Notes: generated by a model from the letters alone, not told the origin. A stretch of 8,521 bases of DNA from an uncultured Clostridia bacterium (GCA_905236975.1 CAJOQU010000110.1:1-8521), one strand, 5' to 3'. Positions 1 through 5,992 are shown, counted from the first letter of the stretch. Numbers and translations: made by a program.

Positions 1-58
1 ATATGTGTGCGTTGGATTTTCAATAGAACAACTGAATGAGAAAAAACCGCATTTAGGA

Positions 59-152
59 CGCGCAAAGCGCGCTGGTAATTCGCGGCGGGCGGGGAAAGCC
101 CCGCATTTAAAATTTGATAGCGAATTATCCTAAATGAATATTTAGGATAATT
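59..152. repeat. Cluster of three hairpins in non-coding DNA
   Basis: Three inverted repeats follow each other. The first is CGCGC-aaa-GCGCG at 59-71. The second is GCGGGG-aaag-CCCCGC at 89-104. The third is a perfect 13-bp repeat, AATTATCCTAAAT at 123-135 and its complement at 140-152, with a 4-base loop. The 9-mer CCGCATTTA occurs at 47-55 and again at 101-109. None of the hairpins is followed by a clean T-run on either strand, so a standard terminator is not obvious. The segment could be the remnant of a small repeat element, the 3' structure of a gene outside the window, or a structured RNA. The repeats are seen directly; their role is unknown. Confidence 0.55.
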
Positions 153-162
153 AAGGGGAGAG

Positions 163-660
163 CTACAAAGGCGTAATACCACTTGTTGGCATAATATCAT
201 ACTCCAGTCCTGTTAAAACCTGCTCCATTAGTCTTGATTTTCGTGTAATAACGGTATAGTCAGATTCATTTACAGTAATAAGATACTATTTAACTCGAAT
301 TCACAAGCTTTTTCATTTTGGATCAAGATTGTATTATCAGTTGATTTGCTCTTTGTACCATTTGATCACATCATCCGAATTCAACGAACGATTTTGCTTC
401 TTCATACGAATCTAAATATGTTGTATGATTTTCAATTCAAAACCGGATATCAGCCGCAATCTGTTGGATCGCGCATATACGACGGTCTCAAACTTTGATG
501 ATGGCTATGTCATTAACGGCAACGATTTTCTGGTATTCATGATTTGGTCGCCATCAAAAATCATTTGACCGCAAAAATTCATTGACCCGTGCCGCCAAAT
601 GATTTCCTAAAATTATAAAGTCAGTCACACATCTCGCCTTTAACAAAGATGCAAATTGAT
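163..660 (-). pseudogene. Possible decayed gene, identity not recognised
   Basis: No intact frame exists here, but protein-like stretches in shifting minus-strand frames suggest a decayed gene. One runs from about 676 to a stop at 554-556 and contains ASLLKARCVTDFIILGNHLA. Another lies near 418-371 and contains YLDSYEEAKSFVEF. A third, about 359-270, contains ILIQNEKACEFELNS. A one-base frameshift from the end of that one leads into a 40-residue frame at 285-163 that begins YLITVNESDYTVITRK and ends in PTSGITPL and TAG. A competing plus-strand frame at 425-568 (47 codons, starting MIFNSKPDIS, no ribosome binding site) also looks protein-like, so even the strand is uncertain. I do not recognise the family. 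This 700-bp stretch otherwise shows no gene. Confidence 0.3.
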
Positions 661-674
661 AATTTGTGCAAATT
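652..674. repeat. Overlapping inverted repeats CAAATT/AATTTG
   Basis: The half-site CAAATT alternates orientation three times: CAAATT at 652-657, AATTTG at 661-666 and CAAATT at 669-674, with spacers GAT and TG. The middle copy therefore forms a palindrome with either neighbour. It could be a small operator, but no promoter or gene start is seen next to it. Confidence 0.3.
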
Positions 675-702
675 AACTAATTTACTCTTTCTTTTTTTGT
701 TT

Positions 703-755
703 CCAAAAAACAACCCATGCCGCCAAAAGCGACTTCTGCTTTTCGTGGCATGGGG
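703..755 (-). terminator. Rho-independent terminator of putP
   Basis: Bases 714-721 (CCCATGCC) pair with 747-754 (GGCATGGG). The helix continues through a short internal loop into AAAGC (726-730) pairing with GCTTT (738-742), around a 7-base loop. Read on the minus strand, the hairpin is followed by TTGTTTTTT (705-713), the expected U-tract. It lies about 55 bases past the putP stop codon and ends the minus-strand transcript. Confidence 0.9.
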
Positions 756-808
756 ATTTATTCACTTGGAATGATTTCTAAGCAGTTTCAAAAAAGGAAT
801 CGCGGTGA

Positions 809-2335
809 TCAGGCTTTTGATTGCTTTACCTCGTCGTAAAGATCGGTGATTTCCTTTTCGGGGGCCTTGGTCAGCAGGCTGATCACTACAATGGCTACAC
901 AAGCAAGGATAAAGGCGGGCAGCAGTTCGTAAATATCTAAAATCGTACCGGCAAAGGCGTTGCGAACAACGAATTTCCACACAAACACCATGATGCCGCC
1001 GGTGAGCATACCGGCCAGCGCGCCCCATTTATTAGAACGCCGCCAAAACAGCGAGAACAGCACAACCGGCCCGAACGCGGCACCGAAGCCTGCCCACGCA
1101 AAGGAAACGACCCGGAAGATCGAGCTGTTTTGATCCAGCGCTACCAGCACCGCGATTGCCGAAATAATCACAACCGAAACACGCGCCAGGATCATACTGT
1201 GTTTTTGCGAGAGTTTGACATGGAAGAACTCTTGCATTATGTTTTGCGAAGCACTGGAGGACGCCGCCAACAGCTGTGAATCGGATGTAGACATGGTTGC
1301 CGCCAAAATACCCGCCAAAATCAGCCCCGCCACCATTGAAGTCAGAACGCCGTGTGACGCGATCAGCTTGGCGATTTCAATAATAATCCGTTCACTGTCA
1401 GCCAAATCGGCAATGGCACCGGCTTTGACCATGCCGAAGCCGACCAAGCCGATGACAATGGCAAGACCCATGGAAATGACCACCCAAACCGAAGCGATAC
1501 GGCGGGAAGTCTTTAACTTTTTAGGATCCTCGATGGCCATGAATCGCAGCAAAATATGCGGCATGCCGAAATAACCAAGCCCCCACGCCATGGTGGATAA
1601 AATGGTCAAAGCGTTATAGGGGTCTTTCGAATTGGTCTTGGCGTTATAAATGGCGCCGAAATCCACAAAACCCGGCAAAGCTTTCACGTTGGTGACCACC
1701 TGTTCCCAACCGCCGGCGGCATTGATGCCGTAAATCAATACGACGGCTAAAGCTATGGTCATGACAATACTTTGGATCAGGTCGGTGGTGGAGGCGGCCA
1801 AAAATCCGCCCAAAGTGGTATACAACACAATGACCACGGCACTGGCGATCATGGCGACCTTATAATCGATGCCGAACAGTGAGTTAAACAATTTGCCGCA
1901 GGCCGAAAAGCCCGAAGCGGTGTACGGCACGAAAAAGACGATGATAACCAGCGCGGCGATCAGACTTAATATGTTTTTGTGATCACCGTATCGCTTGGAA
2001 AAATAATCCGGAATGGTTACCGCGTCAATACGGCTTGAATAGCGACGAATACGTTTTGCCACGATCAGCCAGTTTAAGTAGGTGCCGACAGCAAGACCAA
2101 TGGCCGTCCAGGAAGCCTCGGCAAAACTGCCGATCAAGGCAAGTCCCGGCAGACCCATTAAAAGCCAAGAACTCATATCCGACGCCTCGGCGCTCATGGC
2201 GGTCACCAACGGCCCTAATTTTCGGCCGCCCAAATAAAAATCATCTGCATTTTGATTGCGCTTAGAAAAAACGGCGCCAATTATGACCATGGCAGTTAAA
2301 TAAACCACAATCATAATCAAAATCACACTGTTCAT
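809..2335 (-). CDS. putP: PutP-type sodium/proline symporter
   Basis: This gene encodes a 508-residue membrane carrier of the sodium:solute symporter family, close to the 502 residues of E. coli PutP. It should import L-proline with Na+ across the cytoplasmic membrane, for nutrition or osmoprotection. Family signatures include ASDMSSWLLMGLPG at residues 51-64, with D53 matching the Na+-site aspartate, TIPDYFSKRYGD at 107-118, TLGGFLAASTTD at 174-185 and GLGYFGMPHILLRFMA at 252-267. MSTSDSQLL at 348-356 has S349/T350 where E. coli has its second Na+-binding Ser/Thr pair. About 12-13 hydrophobic segments span the protein. The start at 2335 is chosen because GGAGGAA stands 6 bases upstream; an in-frame ATG at 2374 lacks such a site and lies within the likely promoter. 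The gene is monocistronic, with its own promoter and a strong terminator. Proline as substrate is inferred from similarity. Confidence 0.93.
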   Translation of the reverse strand: MNSVILIMIVVYLTAMVIIGAVFSKRNQNADDFYLGGRKLGPLVTAMSAEASDMSSWLLMGLPGLALIGSFAEASWTAIGLAVGTYLNWLIVAKRIRRYSSRIDAVTIPDYFSKRYGDHKNILSLIAALVIIVFFVPYTASGFSACGKLFNSLFGIDYKVAMIASAVVIVLYTTLGGFLAASTTDLIQSIVMTIALAVVLIYGINAAGGWEQVVTNVKALPGFVDFGAIYNAKTNSKDPYNALTILSTMAWGLGYFGMPHILLRFMAIEDPKKLKTSRRIASVWVVISMGLAIVIGLVGFGMVKAGAIADLADSERIIIEIAKLIASHGVLTSMVAGLILAGILAATMSTSDSQLLAASSSASQNIMQEFFHVKLSQKHSMILARVSVVIISAIAVLVALDQNSSIFRVVSFAWAGFGAAFGPVVLFSLFWRRSNKWGALAGMLTGGIMVFVWKFVVRNAFAGTILDIYELLPAFILACVAIVVISLLTKAPEKEITDLYDEVKQSKA

Positions 2336-2364
2336 ACAAATTCCTCCAAAAAACAATTTTCTAC

Positions 2365-2393
2365 ATTTTACCATAAACAGAAAAAGAACGCAA
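2365..2393 (-). promoter_or_regulatory. Sigma-A-like promoter of putP
   Basis: On the minus strand, TTGCGT (2393-2388), a 17-base spacer and TAAAAT (2370-2365) precede putP. The TG of an extended -10 stands one base before the -10 box. Transcription would start near 2358, giving a leader of about 23 bases that contains the GGAGG ribosome binding site at 2343-2347. Confidence 0.7.
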
Positions 2394-2402
2394 TACAGAA
2401 TA

Positions 2403-2420
2403 AAGTTTATACTAAAACTT
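2403..2420. promoter_or_regulatory. Inverted repeat, possible operator upstream of putP
   Basis: AAGTTT (2403-2408) and AAACTT (2415-2420) form a 6-bp inverted repeat with a 6-base spacer, 10 bases upstream of the putP -35 box. It overlaps a -10-like TATAAA (2411-2406, minus strand) that pairs with TTGCAG (2435-2430) at an 18-base spacing. This placement suits a repressor site. The TetR-family gene just upstream is a candidate binder, by position only. Confidence 0.4.
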
Positions 2421-2469
2421 GTAATATTTCTGCAATTACGCTCTTATTTATTGAGTTTTTAAGTAGACT

Positions 2470-2486
2470 AAATTCTATACGAATTT
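2470..2486. promoter_or_regulatory. Second inverted repeat upstream of putP
   Basis: AAATTC (2470-2475) and GAATTT (2481-2486) form a 6-bp inverted repeat around TATAC. On the minus strand it overlaps the -10-like TAGAAT (2477-2472) of a second possible promoter, whose -35-like TTGTTT is at 2500-2495 with a 17-base spacer. Its centre shares ATAC with the repeat at 2403-2420, so both may be sites for the same regulator. Confidence 0.35.
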
Positions 2487-2505
2487 TCATATAAAAACAA
2501 AACTT

Positions 2506-3096
2506 TTATTTTTTCTTAAAAAAACCGCCCAAAAAAATGCCGATCATGCCCTCGGAATAGCGCGAAAGAGAATAATCTCCCTCGCAGATACACCAGTCGT
2601 ACAGCAAGGCGCGCTCGTAGACGGCATAGGCCTTGACAATTTCATTGGCCGAAACTTCGCCGGTCAATTCCCCTGCCTGCTGCCCTTCCATAATGATCTT
2701 GCGCAGTAATTTATAATAAGTGCGGTCACGGTCCAGCAAATGTTTTTCGCTTTTGGTCACCAGTTGGCTGGAAAGCAGACGTGCCAGCAAATCCACCGAA
2801 ATGCTGTTATCGATCATCAAAAACAGTTCTTTATTTAAATAGACCAACTTTTCAAAGGCGCTCATACCGGGGTCAAGATTGTCTTTGAGAGACTCGTATT
2901 TTTCGTCAAACAAATAGGAAAGCGAAGAAAGCAGCGCGTCCTTTCCGTCAAAATAATGATAAAAGGAACCCTTGGAGGTGCCGCTTTTTTCCACAATTGC
3001 GTCTACGGTGGTATCGTCGTATCCGTTTTCATAAAACAGTTCCCATGCCGCCGCGACGATCTTTCCTTTGGTGCTTTTTTCGGTCGTTTTTCGCAT
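2506..3096 (-). CDS. TetR/AcrR-family transcriptional regulator
   Basis: The 196-residue product has the TetR-family architecture: an N-terminal DNA-binding domain and a variable helical ligand-binding domain. Residues 10-55 carry the helix-turn-helix, with TTVDAIVEKSGTSKGSFYHY at 29-48 and the family hallmark GSFYHYF followed by KDALL. Such proteins are usually repressors released by a small ligand; the ligand here cannot be read from the sequence. The start at 3096 follows a modest AGGGA site that overlaps the xerD stop codon, so translation may be coupled to xerD. The gene is the last of the spoIIM-xerD operon, 13 bases after xerD, and is followed on the same strand by putP 170 bases away. 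Inverted repeats before putP make putP a possible target, which is inference. No convincing terminator follows the gene. Confidence 0.9.
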   Translation of the reverse strand: MRKTTEKSTKGKIVAAAWELFYENGYDDTTVDAIVEKSGTSKGSFYHYFDGKDALLSSLSYLFDEKYESLKDNLDPGMSAFEKLVYLNKELFLMIDNSISVDLLARLLSSQLVTKSEKHLLDRDRTYYKLLRKIIMEGQQAGELTGEVSANEIVKAYAVYERALLYDWCICEGDYSLSRYSEGMIGIFLGGFFKKK

Positions 3097-3109
3097 AATC
3101 GTCGTTTCC

Positions 3110-3994
3110 CTACTTGGCTAACGGATGGTACTTGGCATAAGCCAAAGTGTATTTATTTTTCATAAACTGTGCGTATACCTGGGTGGAGGAAATATCCGCA
3201 TGGCCGAGCATTTCTTTAATATCTTTCAGTTGTGCCCCGTTTTCCAATAAGTGCGCCGCAAAGGAATGCCGCAAAGTATGGGGGGTGATGTCCTTTTGGA
3301 TGCCGGCCTTTTCGGCGTAGTGTTTAATGATCTTCCAAAGCCCCTGGCGCGAAAGCGGCTGACCCGACATGTTGGTAAACAGCCTGTCCTCCCCTTTATC
3401 CATCACAATGGCGGGGCGCACATGCACCAGGTAATTCGCCATGGTTTTGACCGCCGCCGGATAGATGGGCAGAATGCGTTCCTTTTCGCCGTGACGCAGG
3501 TGCAGGATACCGACTTGCAGATTCACATCGGAGACCGATAACTCAATCAACTCCGACACCTTGATACCGGTCGCGTATAAAAGCTCCAAGATCGCCTTGT
3601 CACGCATGCTTTTATAATCTGACCCGTCGGCCTGCGAAAGCAGCAGCACGATCTCATTGGTATCTAAAATACCGGGAAGTTTTTTTTCGGCCGCCTTGAT
3701 TTTTACGCCCTCGGCCGGGTCGCACGCCGCAATACCGATCGACATTAAATAGCGGTAAAAGCAGCGCACGGAAGCAATCATGCGGGACTTGGTCGCATCC
3801 GACTTGGAGCGCATGGTTAAAAATTCCAAATAGCGGTAAACAAGGGCGCTGTCAGCCTGTTCGGGCAAAACACCGGCGGAAGAACAAAAGGACAGATATT
3901 GATTGACGTCACGCAAATAGGAATCGACAGTATTTTGCGTGGCTTTTTTGGTATGTACCAAATATTGACGAAAATCATCGGCGTAGCGCACCAT
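3110..3994 (-). CDS. xerD: XerD-like tyrosine recombinase with Lys at the Arg I position
   Basis: This 294-residue protein has the size and layout of XerC/XerD recombinases, which resolve chromosome dimers at dif. The N-terminal SAM-like core-binding domain covers about residues 1-90 and the catalytic domain about 105-290. Catalytic residues seen are K171 (GEKERILP), H239 and R242 (HTLRHSFAAHLL), H265 (LGHADISSTQ) and nucleophile Y274. The first catalytic Arg, normally in TGLRVSEL, is Lys here: TGIKVSEL, K145, codon AAG at 3562-3560. That change would be expected to weaken or alter strand cleavage. Ribosome binding site AAGGAGGGGAG precedes the start. The gene lies 17 bases after spoIIM, an order also known in Bacillus, where xerD (ripX) is near spoIIM. 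The specific name XerD, rather than XerC or another Xer paralogue, rests on this context and length. XerD arm-like repeats lie upstream of the operon. Confidence 0.85.
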   Translation of the reverse strand: MVRYADDFRQYLVHTKKATQNTVDSYLRDVNQYLSFCSSAGVLPEQADSALVYRYLEFLTMRSKSDATKSRMIASVRCFYRYLMSIGIAACDPAEGVKIKAAEKKLPGILDTNEIVLLLSQADGSDYKSMRDKAILELLYATGIKVSELIELSVSDVNLQVGILHLRHGEKERILPIYPAAVKTMANYLVHVRPAIVMDKGEDRLFTNMSGQPLSRQGLWKIIKHYAEKAGIQKDITPHTLRHSFAAHLLENGAQLKDIKEMLGHADISSTQVYAQFMKNKYTLAYAKYHPLAK

Positions 3995-4011
3995 TTGTTC
4001 TCCCCTCCTTT

Positions 4012-4641
4012 TTATAATACGAATTTTTCTGCAAACCCACAGGAAATCAAGGCGTCGATCAAGGCCGAAAGCAGTACCAAGGCACTCAAAACCAAATACC
4101 GCCCACAGTAATTGCCAAAATCCGACGATAGATCACCGCCCCCGGTCGAGGGAAATGTGATTTTGAGAATCATCATCGAAAATTTTACCGATTCCCGCAC
4201 GGCCAGCAGCAACGCAAGAATGAAAAATAAAGCCGAAGGCAATACCAACACAGCATTATAAGCAATACCTTTTACAGAATAAGTACTGTACAACAGTGCG
4301 GTAACCGAACCGTACAGCAGACCGCGCGCCGCGAAAAAAAGCGGCGACAACACCATGCCGAATATCGAAGTGCCCAATGCAAAACAAAGAAACATCAACA
4401 ACATGGAAGACATAAACGAATGCAAAAATAGCGCTAAAAACGAAGGATTGCTCCTTCTGCCCGTAAAAGCCTGTAAATACCCCTCCGACAAGGTTTGCAG
4501 CAACGAGACCTTTTGGCATGTAAAAGTGCCGAGCGTGACCCCGATTACAAACAGCAGCGTCAGGATAACCAAAATGCTGTTGTTTGATAAAAATGCCAGC
4601 AACCTGAATCCCTTCAATCGCACGACCGTTCCTTTGCGCAT
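4012..4641 (-). CDS. spoIIM: Stage II sporulation protein M (SpoIIM)
   Basis: The product is a 209-residue integral membrane protein, near the 214 of Bacillus SpoIIM. In that family SpoIIM anchors the peptidoglycan-degrading SpoIID/SpoIIP complex in the mother-cell membrane and is needed for engulfment of the forespore. Five hydrophobic segments are visible, at about residues 22-40, 72-93, 95-119, 126-147 and 182-201. Conserved family features include the LG-(T/S)-xx-G run at 89-95, ARGLLYGS at 105-112 and the LP pair at 134-135. I chose the ATG at 4641 because AGAAGGAG lies 8 bases upstream and the length fits. The frame stays open to an ATG at 4821, but that extension has no ribosome binding site and no family likeness. 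The gene is first in an operon with xerD and a TetR gene, behind sigma-E-like and sigma-A-like promoters. The family call is from recognised pattern, not a search. Confidence 0.85.
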   Translation of the reverse strand: MRKGTVVRLKGFRLLAFLSNNSILVILTLLFVIGVTLGTFTCQKVSLLQTLSEGYLQAFTGRRSNPSFLALFLHSFMSSMLLMFLCFALGTSIFGMVLSPLFFAARGLLYGSVTALLYSTYSVKGIAYNAVLVLPSALFFILALLLAVRESVKFSMMILKITFPSTGGGDLSSDFGNYCGRYLVLSALVLLSALIDALISCGFAEKFVL

Positions 4642-4662
4642 AACAACCACTCCTTCTGATAG

Positions 4663-4691
4663 AGCATATGCGCTGCGCGGACAAGATATGA
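4663..4691 (-). promoter_or_regulatory. spoIIM: Possible sigma-E promoter of spoIIM
   Basis: On the minus strand, TCATATC (4691-4685), a 14-base spacer and CATATGCT (4670-4663) match the sigma-E pattern TCATATT-N13..15-CATACAAT known from Bacillus, where spoIIM is in the sigma-E regulon. Transcription would start near 4656, right at the ribosome binding site, leaving a very short leader. The match is visible; its use is inference. Confidence 0.5.
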
Positions 4692-4759
4692 CCGTTTTGC
4701 CTGCAACCATATTTTGAGCGTCACAAAGCAAAGAAGCACAAGATAAGGGATCGATAAAT

Positions 4760-4770
4760 TTATGTAAACC
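4760..4770 (+). promoter_or_regulatory. XerD arm-like half-site (TTATGTAAACC)
   Basis: Ten of 11 bases match the XerD arm TTATGTAAACT of the B. subtilis dif site. It lies inside the leader that the sigma-A-like promoter of spoIIM would transcribe, about 100 bases from the other four copies. The preceding 17 bases do not resemble a XerC arm plus central region. Confidence 0.5.
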
Positions 4771-4851
4771 ACAAAAGAAAAGCGCCGATTTACCGTGGCA
4801 ACCTGGCGGCGGATTCAGCAAAAAACAAATTGCTTAAAACCGCGTATAATT

Positions 4852-4880
4852 GTTATACAATATTTTTCCGATTATGTCAA
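4852..4880 (-). promoter_or_regulatory. Strong sigma-A-like promoter towards spoIIM-xerD
   Basis: On the minus strand, TTGACA (4880-4875) is a perfect -35, the spacer is 17 bases and TATAAC (4857-4852) is a 5/6 match to the -10. Transcription would start near 4845, leaving about 200 untranslated bases before spoIIM. The -35 box is embedded in the degenerate XerD arm-like repeat at 4872-4882, and a perfect palindrome adjoins it, so protein binding there should block the promoter. Confidence 0.75.
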
Positions 4881-4964
4881 CTACAAATTTGTAACCATAA
4901 AATTATTATGTAAACTTATTATGTAAACTTCACAAGATGTGGGGATTTCCTTTTTATGTAAACC
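4872..4964 (+). repeat. Array of four XerD arm-like repeats (dif half-sites)
   Basis: Same-orientation copies of the XerD arm of the B. subtilis dif site (TTATGTAAACT, from memory) stand at 4872-4882 (TTATGTCAACT, one mismatch), 4906-4916 (exact), 4919-4929 (exact) and 4954-4964 (TTATGTAAACC, one mismatch). The two exact copies are part of a tandem 13-mer, TTATTATGTAAAC, at 4903-4915 and 4916-4928. A fifth copy is at 4760-4770. I see the 10-mer TTATGTAAAC nowhere else in the window. No copy has a good XerC arm (ACTTCCTATAA-like) 6 bases upstream, so these appear to be half-sites rather than a full dif. The array lies between the spoIIM-xerD promoter and the fabG-like promoter and could control both. 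The repeats are seen; XerD binding is inference. Confidence 0.7.
4882..4893. promoter_or_regulatory. Perfect palindrome TACAAATTTGTA
   Basis: A perfect 12-bp palindrome lies immediately upstream of the -35 box of the spoIIM-xerD promoter and abuts the XerD arm-like repeat at 4872-4882. It could be an operator or a supporting site for the array. No known regulator is recognised. Confidence 0.4.
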
Positions 4965-5006
4965 CAAATTCTTGTAATTTTTCCCCTTCCCTTTTTTCAA
5001 AAAATA

Positions 5007-5015
5007 TGATACAAT
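5007..5015 (+). promoter_or_regulatory. Extended -10 promoter of the fabG-like gene
   Basis: TGATACAAT is an extended -10 element (TG, one base, TACAAT). No good -35 box lies 17 bases upstream, where the sequence is a T/C-rich run. Transcription would start near 5022, about 50 bases before the gene start. The nearest XerD arm-like repeat ends about 43 bases upstream. Confidence 0.5.
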
Positions 5016-5072
5016 ATTTTCAAGTTAAAAATAAGATCGAATATAAATTCGGTCAAATTCAAGGAGAAGCAT

Positions 5073-5807
5073 ATGAAAAAAACCGTCATTGTCACAGGGT
5101 CCTCGAAAGGCATCGGCGCCGCGACCGCTATTCTTTTTGCGCGGCAGGGATATAATGTTGTTATCAACTATAATGAATCCTACGAATCGGCCAATCTGCT
5201 TTGCAGGTCGTTGGTCGGTAACGGATATTCCGTCATCACGCAAAAAGCCAACGTAGCCAACCGGTTGGAAACCGACTTGATGGTCAAAGAAACGCTTTAC
5301 AAATTCGGCAGCGTGGATGTACTGGTCAATAACGCCGGGGTCGCCTATCAGGGGCTTATCACCGAAACCGATGAGATCGATTTTGACCGGATCATTGATA
5401 TTAACTTGAAGGGTGTTTTTAATTGCTGTAAATCGGTCACGCCGGTCATGGTCAATCAAAAAGCAGGAACCATTATCAACATTTCCTCCATGTGGGGGCA
5501 GGTCGGCGCTTCCTGCGAGGTTGCCTACTCCGCCGCCAAAGCCGGGGTCATTGGTCTTACCAAAGCCCTTGCAAAAGAACTGGCGCCCAGCGGCATTACC
5601 GTGAACGCGATTGCACCGGGTTTGATCGAAACCAATATGAACGCCCATTTAACGGTGGAGGAACTGAATGATTTTGTAAACGAAATTCCGCTCGGCCGCA
5701 TGGGCAATGCGGATGAGATCGCCGCCGTCGCCTATTTTTTAGCCTCAGAGGCGGCGGAATACATCACCGGTCAGGTTCTTGGTGTGAATGGCGGATATGT
5801 GATTTGA
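5073..5807 (+). CDS. fabG: FabG-like short-chain dehydrogenase/reductase
   Basis: This 244-residue protein is a classical short-chain dehydrogenase, most like 3-oxoacyl-ACP reductase FabG, which reduces beta-ketoacyl-ACP with NADPH in fatty acid elongation. Visible motifs are the cofactor-binding TGSSKGIG at residues 8-15, NNAG at 86-89, and the catalytic tetrad N111, S139, Y152 and K156 (YSAAK). LGVNGGYVI closes the C-terminus. Ribosome binding site AAGGAG stands 7 bases before the ATG. The gene is alone, with its own promoter and terminator, and no other fatty acid genes are nearby. FabG-like proteins outside fab operons in Firmicutes may serve other roles. B. subtilis YmfI, for instance, reduces the 5-aminopentanone modification on elongation factor P. 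The stretch ISSMWGQVGASCEV resembles clostridial proteins given that name, so the substrate is open. Confidence 0.85.
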   Translation: MKKTVIVTGSSKGIGAATAILFARQGYNVVINYNESYESANLLCRSLVGNGYSVITQKANVANRLETDLMVKETLYKFGSVDVLVNNAGVAYQGLITETDEIDFDRIIDINLKGVFNCCKSVTPVMVNQKAGTIINISSMWGQVGASCEVAYSAAKAGVIGLTKALAKELAPSGITVNAIAPGLIETNMNAHLTVEELNDFVNEIPLGRMGNADEIAAVAYFLASEAAEYITGQVLGVNGGYVI

Positions 5808-5820
5808 GTGCTTTCTCCGG

Positions 5821-5853
5821 CGCCTGCGTTTACGATCAAACGCAGGCGTTTTT
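5821..5853 (+). terminator. Rho-independent terminator of the fabG-like gene
   Basis: A perfect 11-bp stem, CGCCTGCGTTT (5821-5831) with AAACGCAGGCG (5838-5848), has a 6-base loop and is followed by five T. It begins 13 bases after the stop codon. Confidence 0.95.
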
Positions 5854-5992
5854 CGTGTCACAAGTCTTTCCGGTGTGATCGCTCCGCTTATCTTTCACAC
5901 CCAACTTAACGGGATTCTACATATTAAGTAGCCAACGCGCATAAATCACAGCAAATTGCAAAAAATACTCAAATCAGGAAAAAGCCGGAAAC

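Noticed and set aside
4256..4684. A second minus-strand frame and a plus-strand frame overlapping spoIIM
   Set aside because: The SpoIIM frame has the membrane pattern, family length and ribosome binding site; the others have none of these.
4889..4916. A complete dif site (XerC arm, 6-base centre, XerD arm)
   Set aside because: The 11 bases at the XerC-arm position, TTGTAACCATA, match ACTTCCTATAA poorly. Allowing a 5-base centre improves only the last few bases. The other copies are worse.
5025..5648. A 207-codon minus-strand frame across the fabG-like gene
   Set aside because: It is opposite a clear dehydrogenase frame with full motifs and a ribosome binding site, and its translation looks like a shadow.
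5936..5972. A sigma-F/sigma-G-like promoter before the DUF421 gene (GCATA and AATACTC)
   Set aside because: The spacing and -10 match are too poor to call, despite the attractive spore link.
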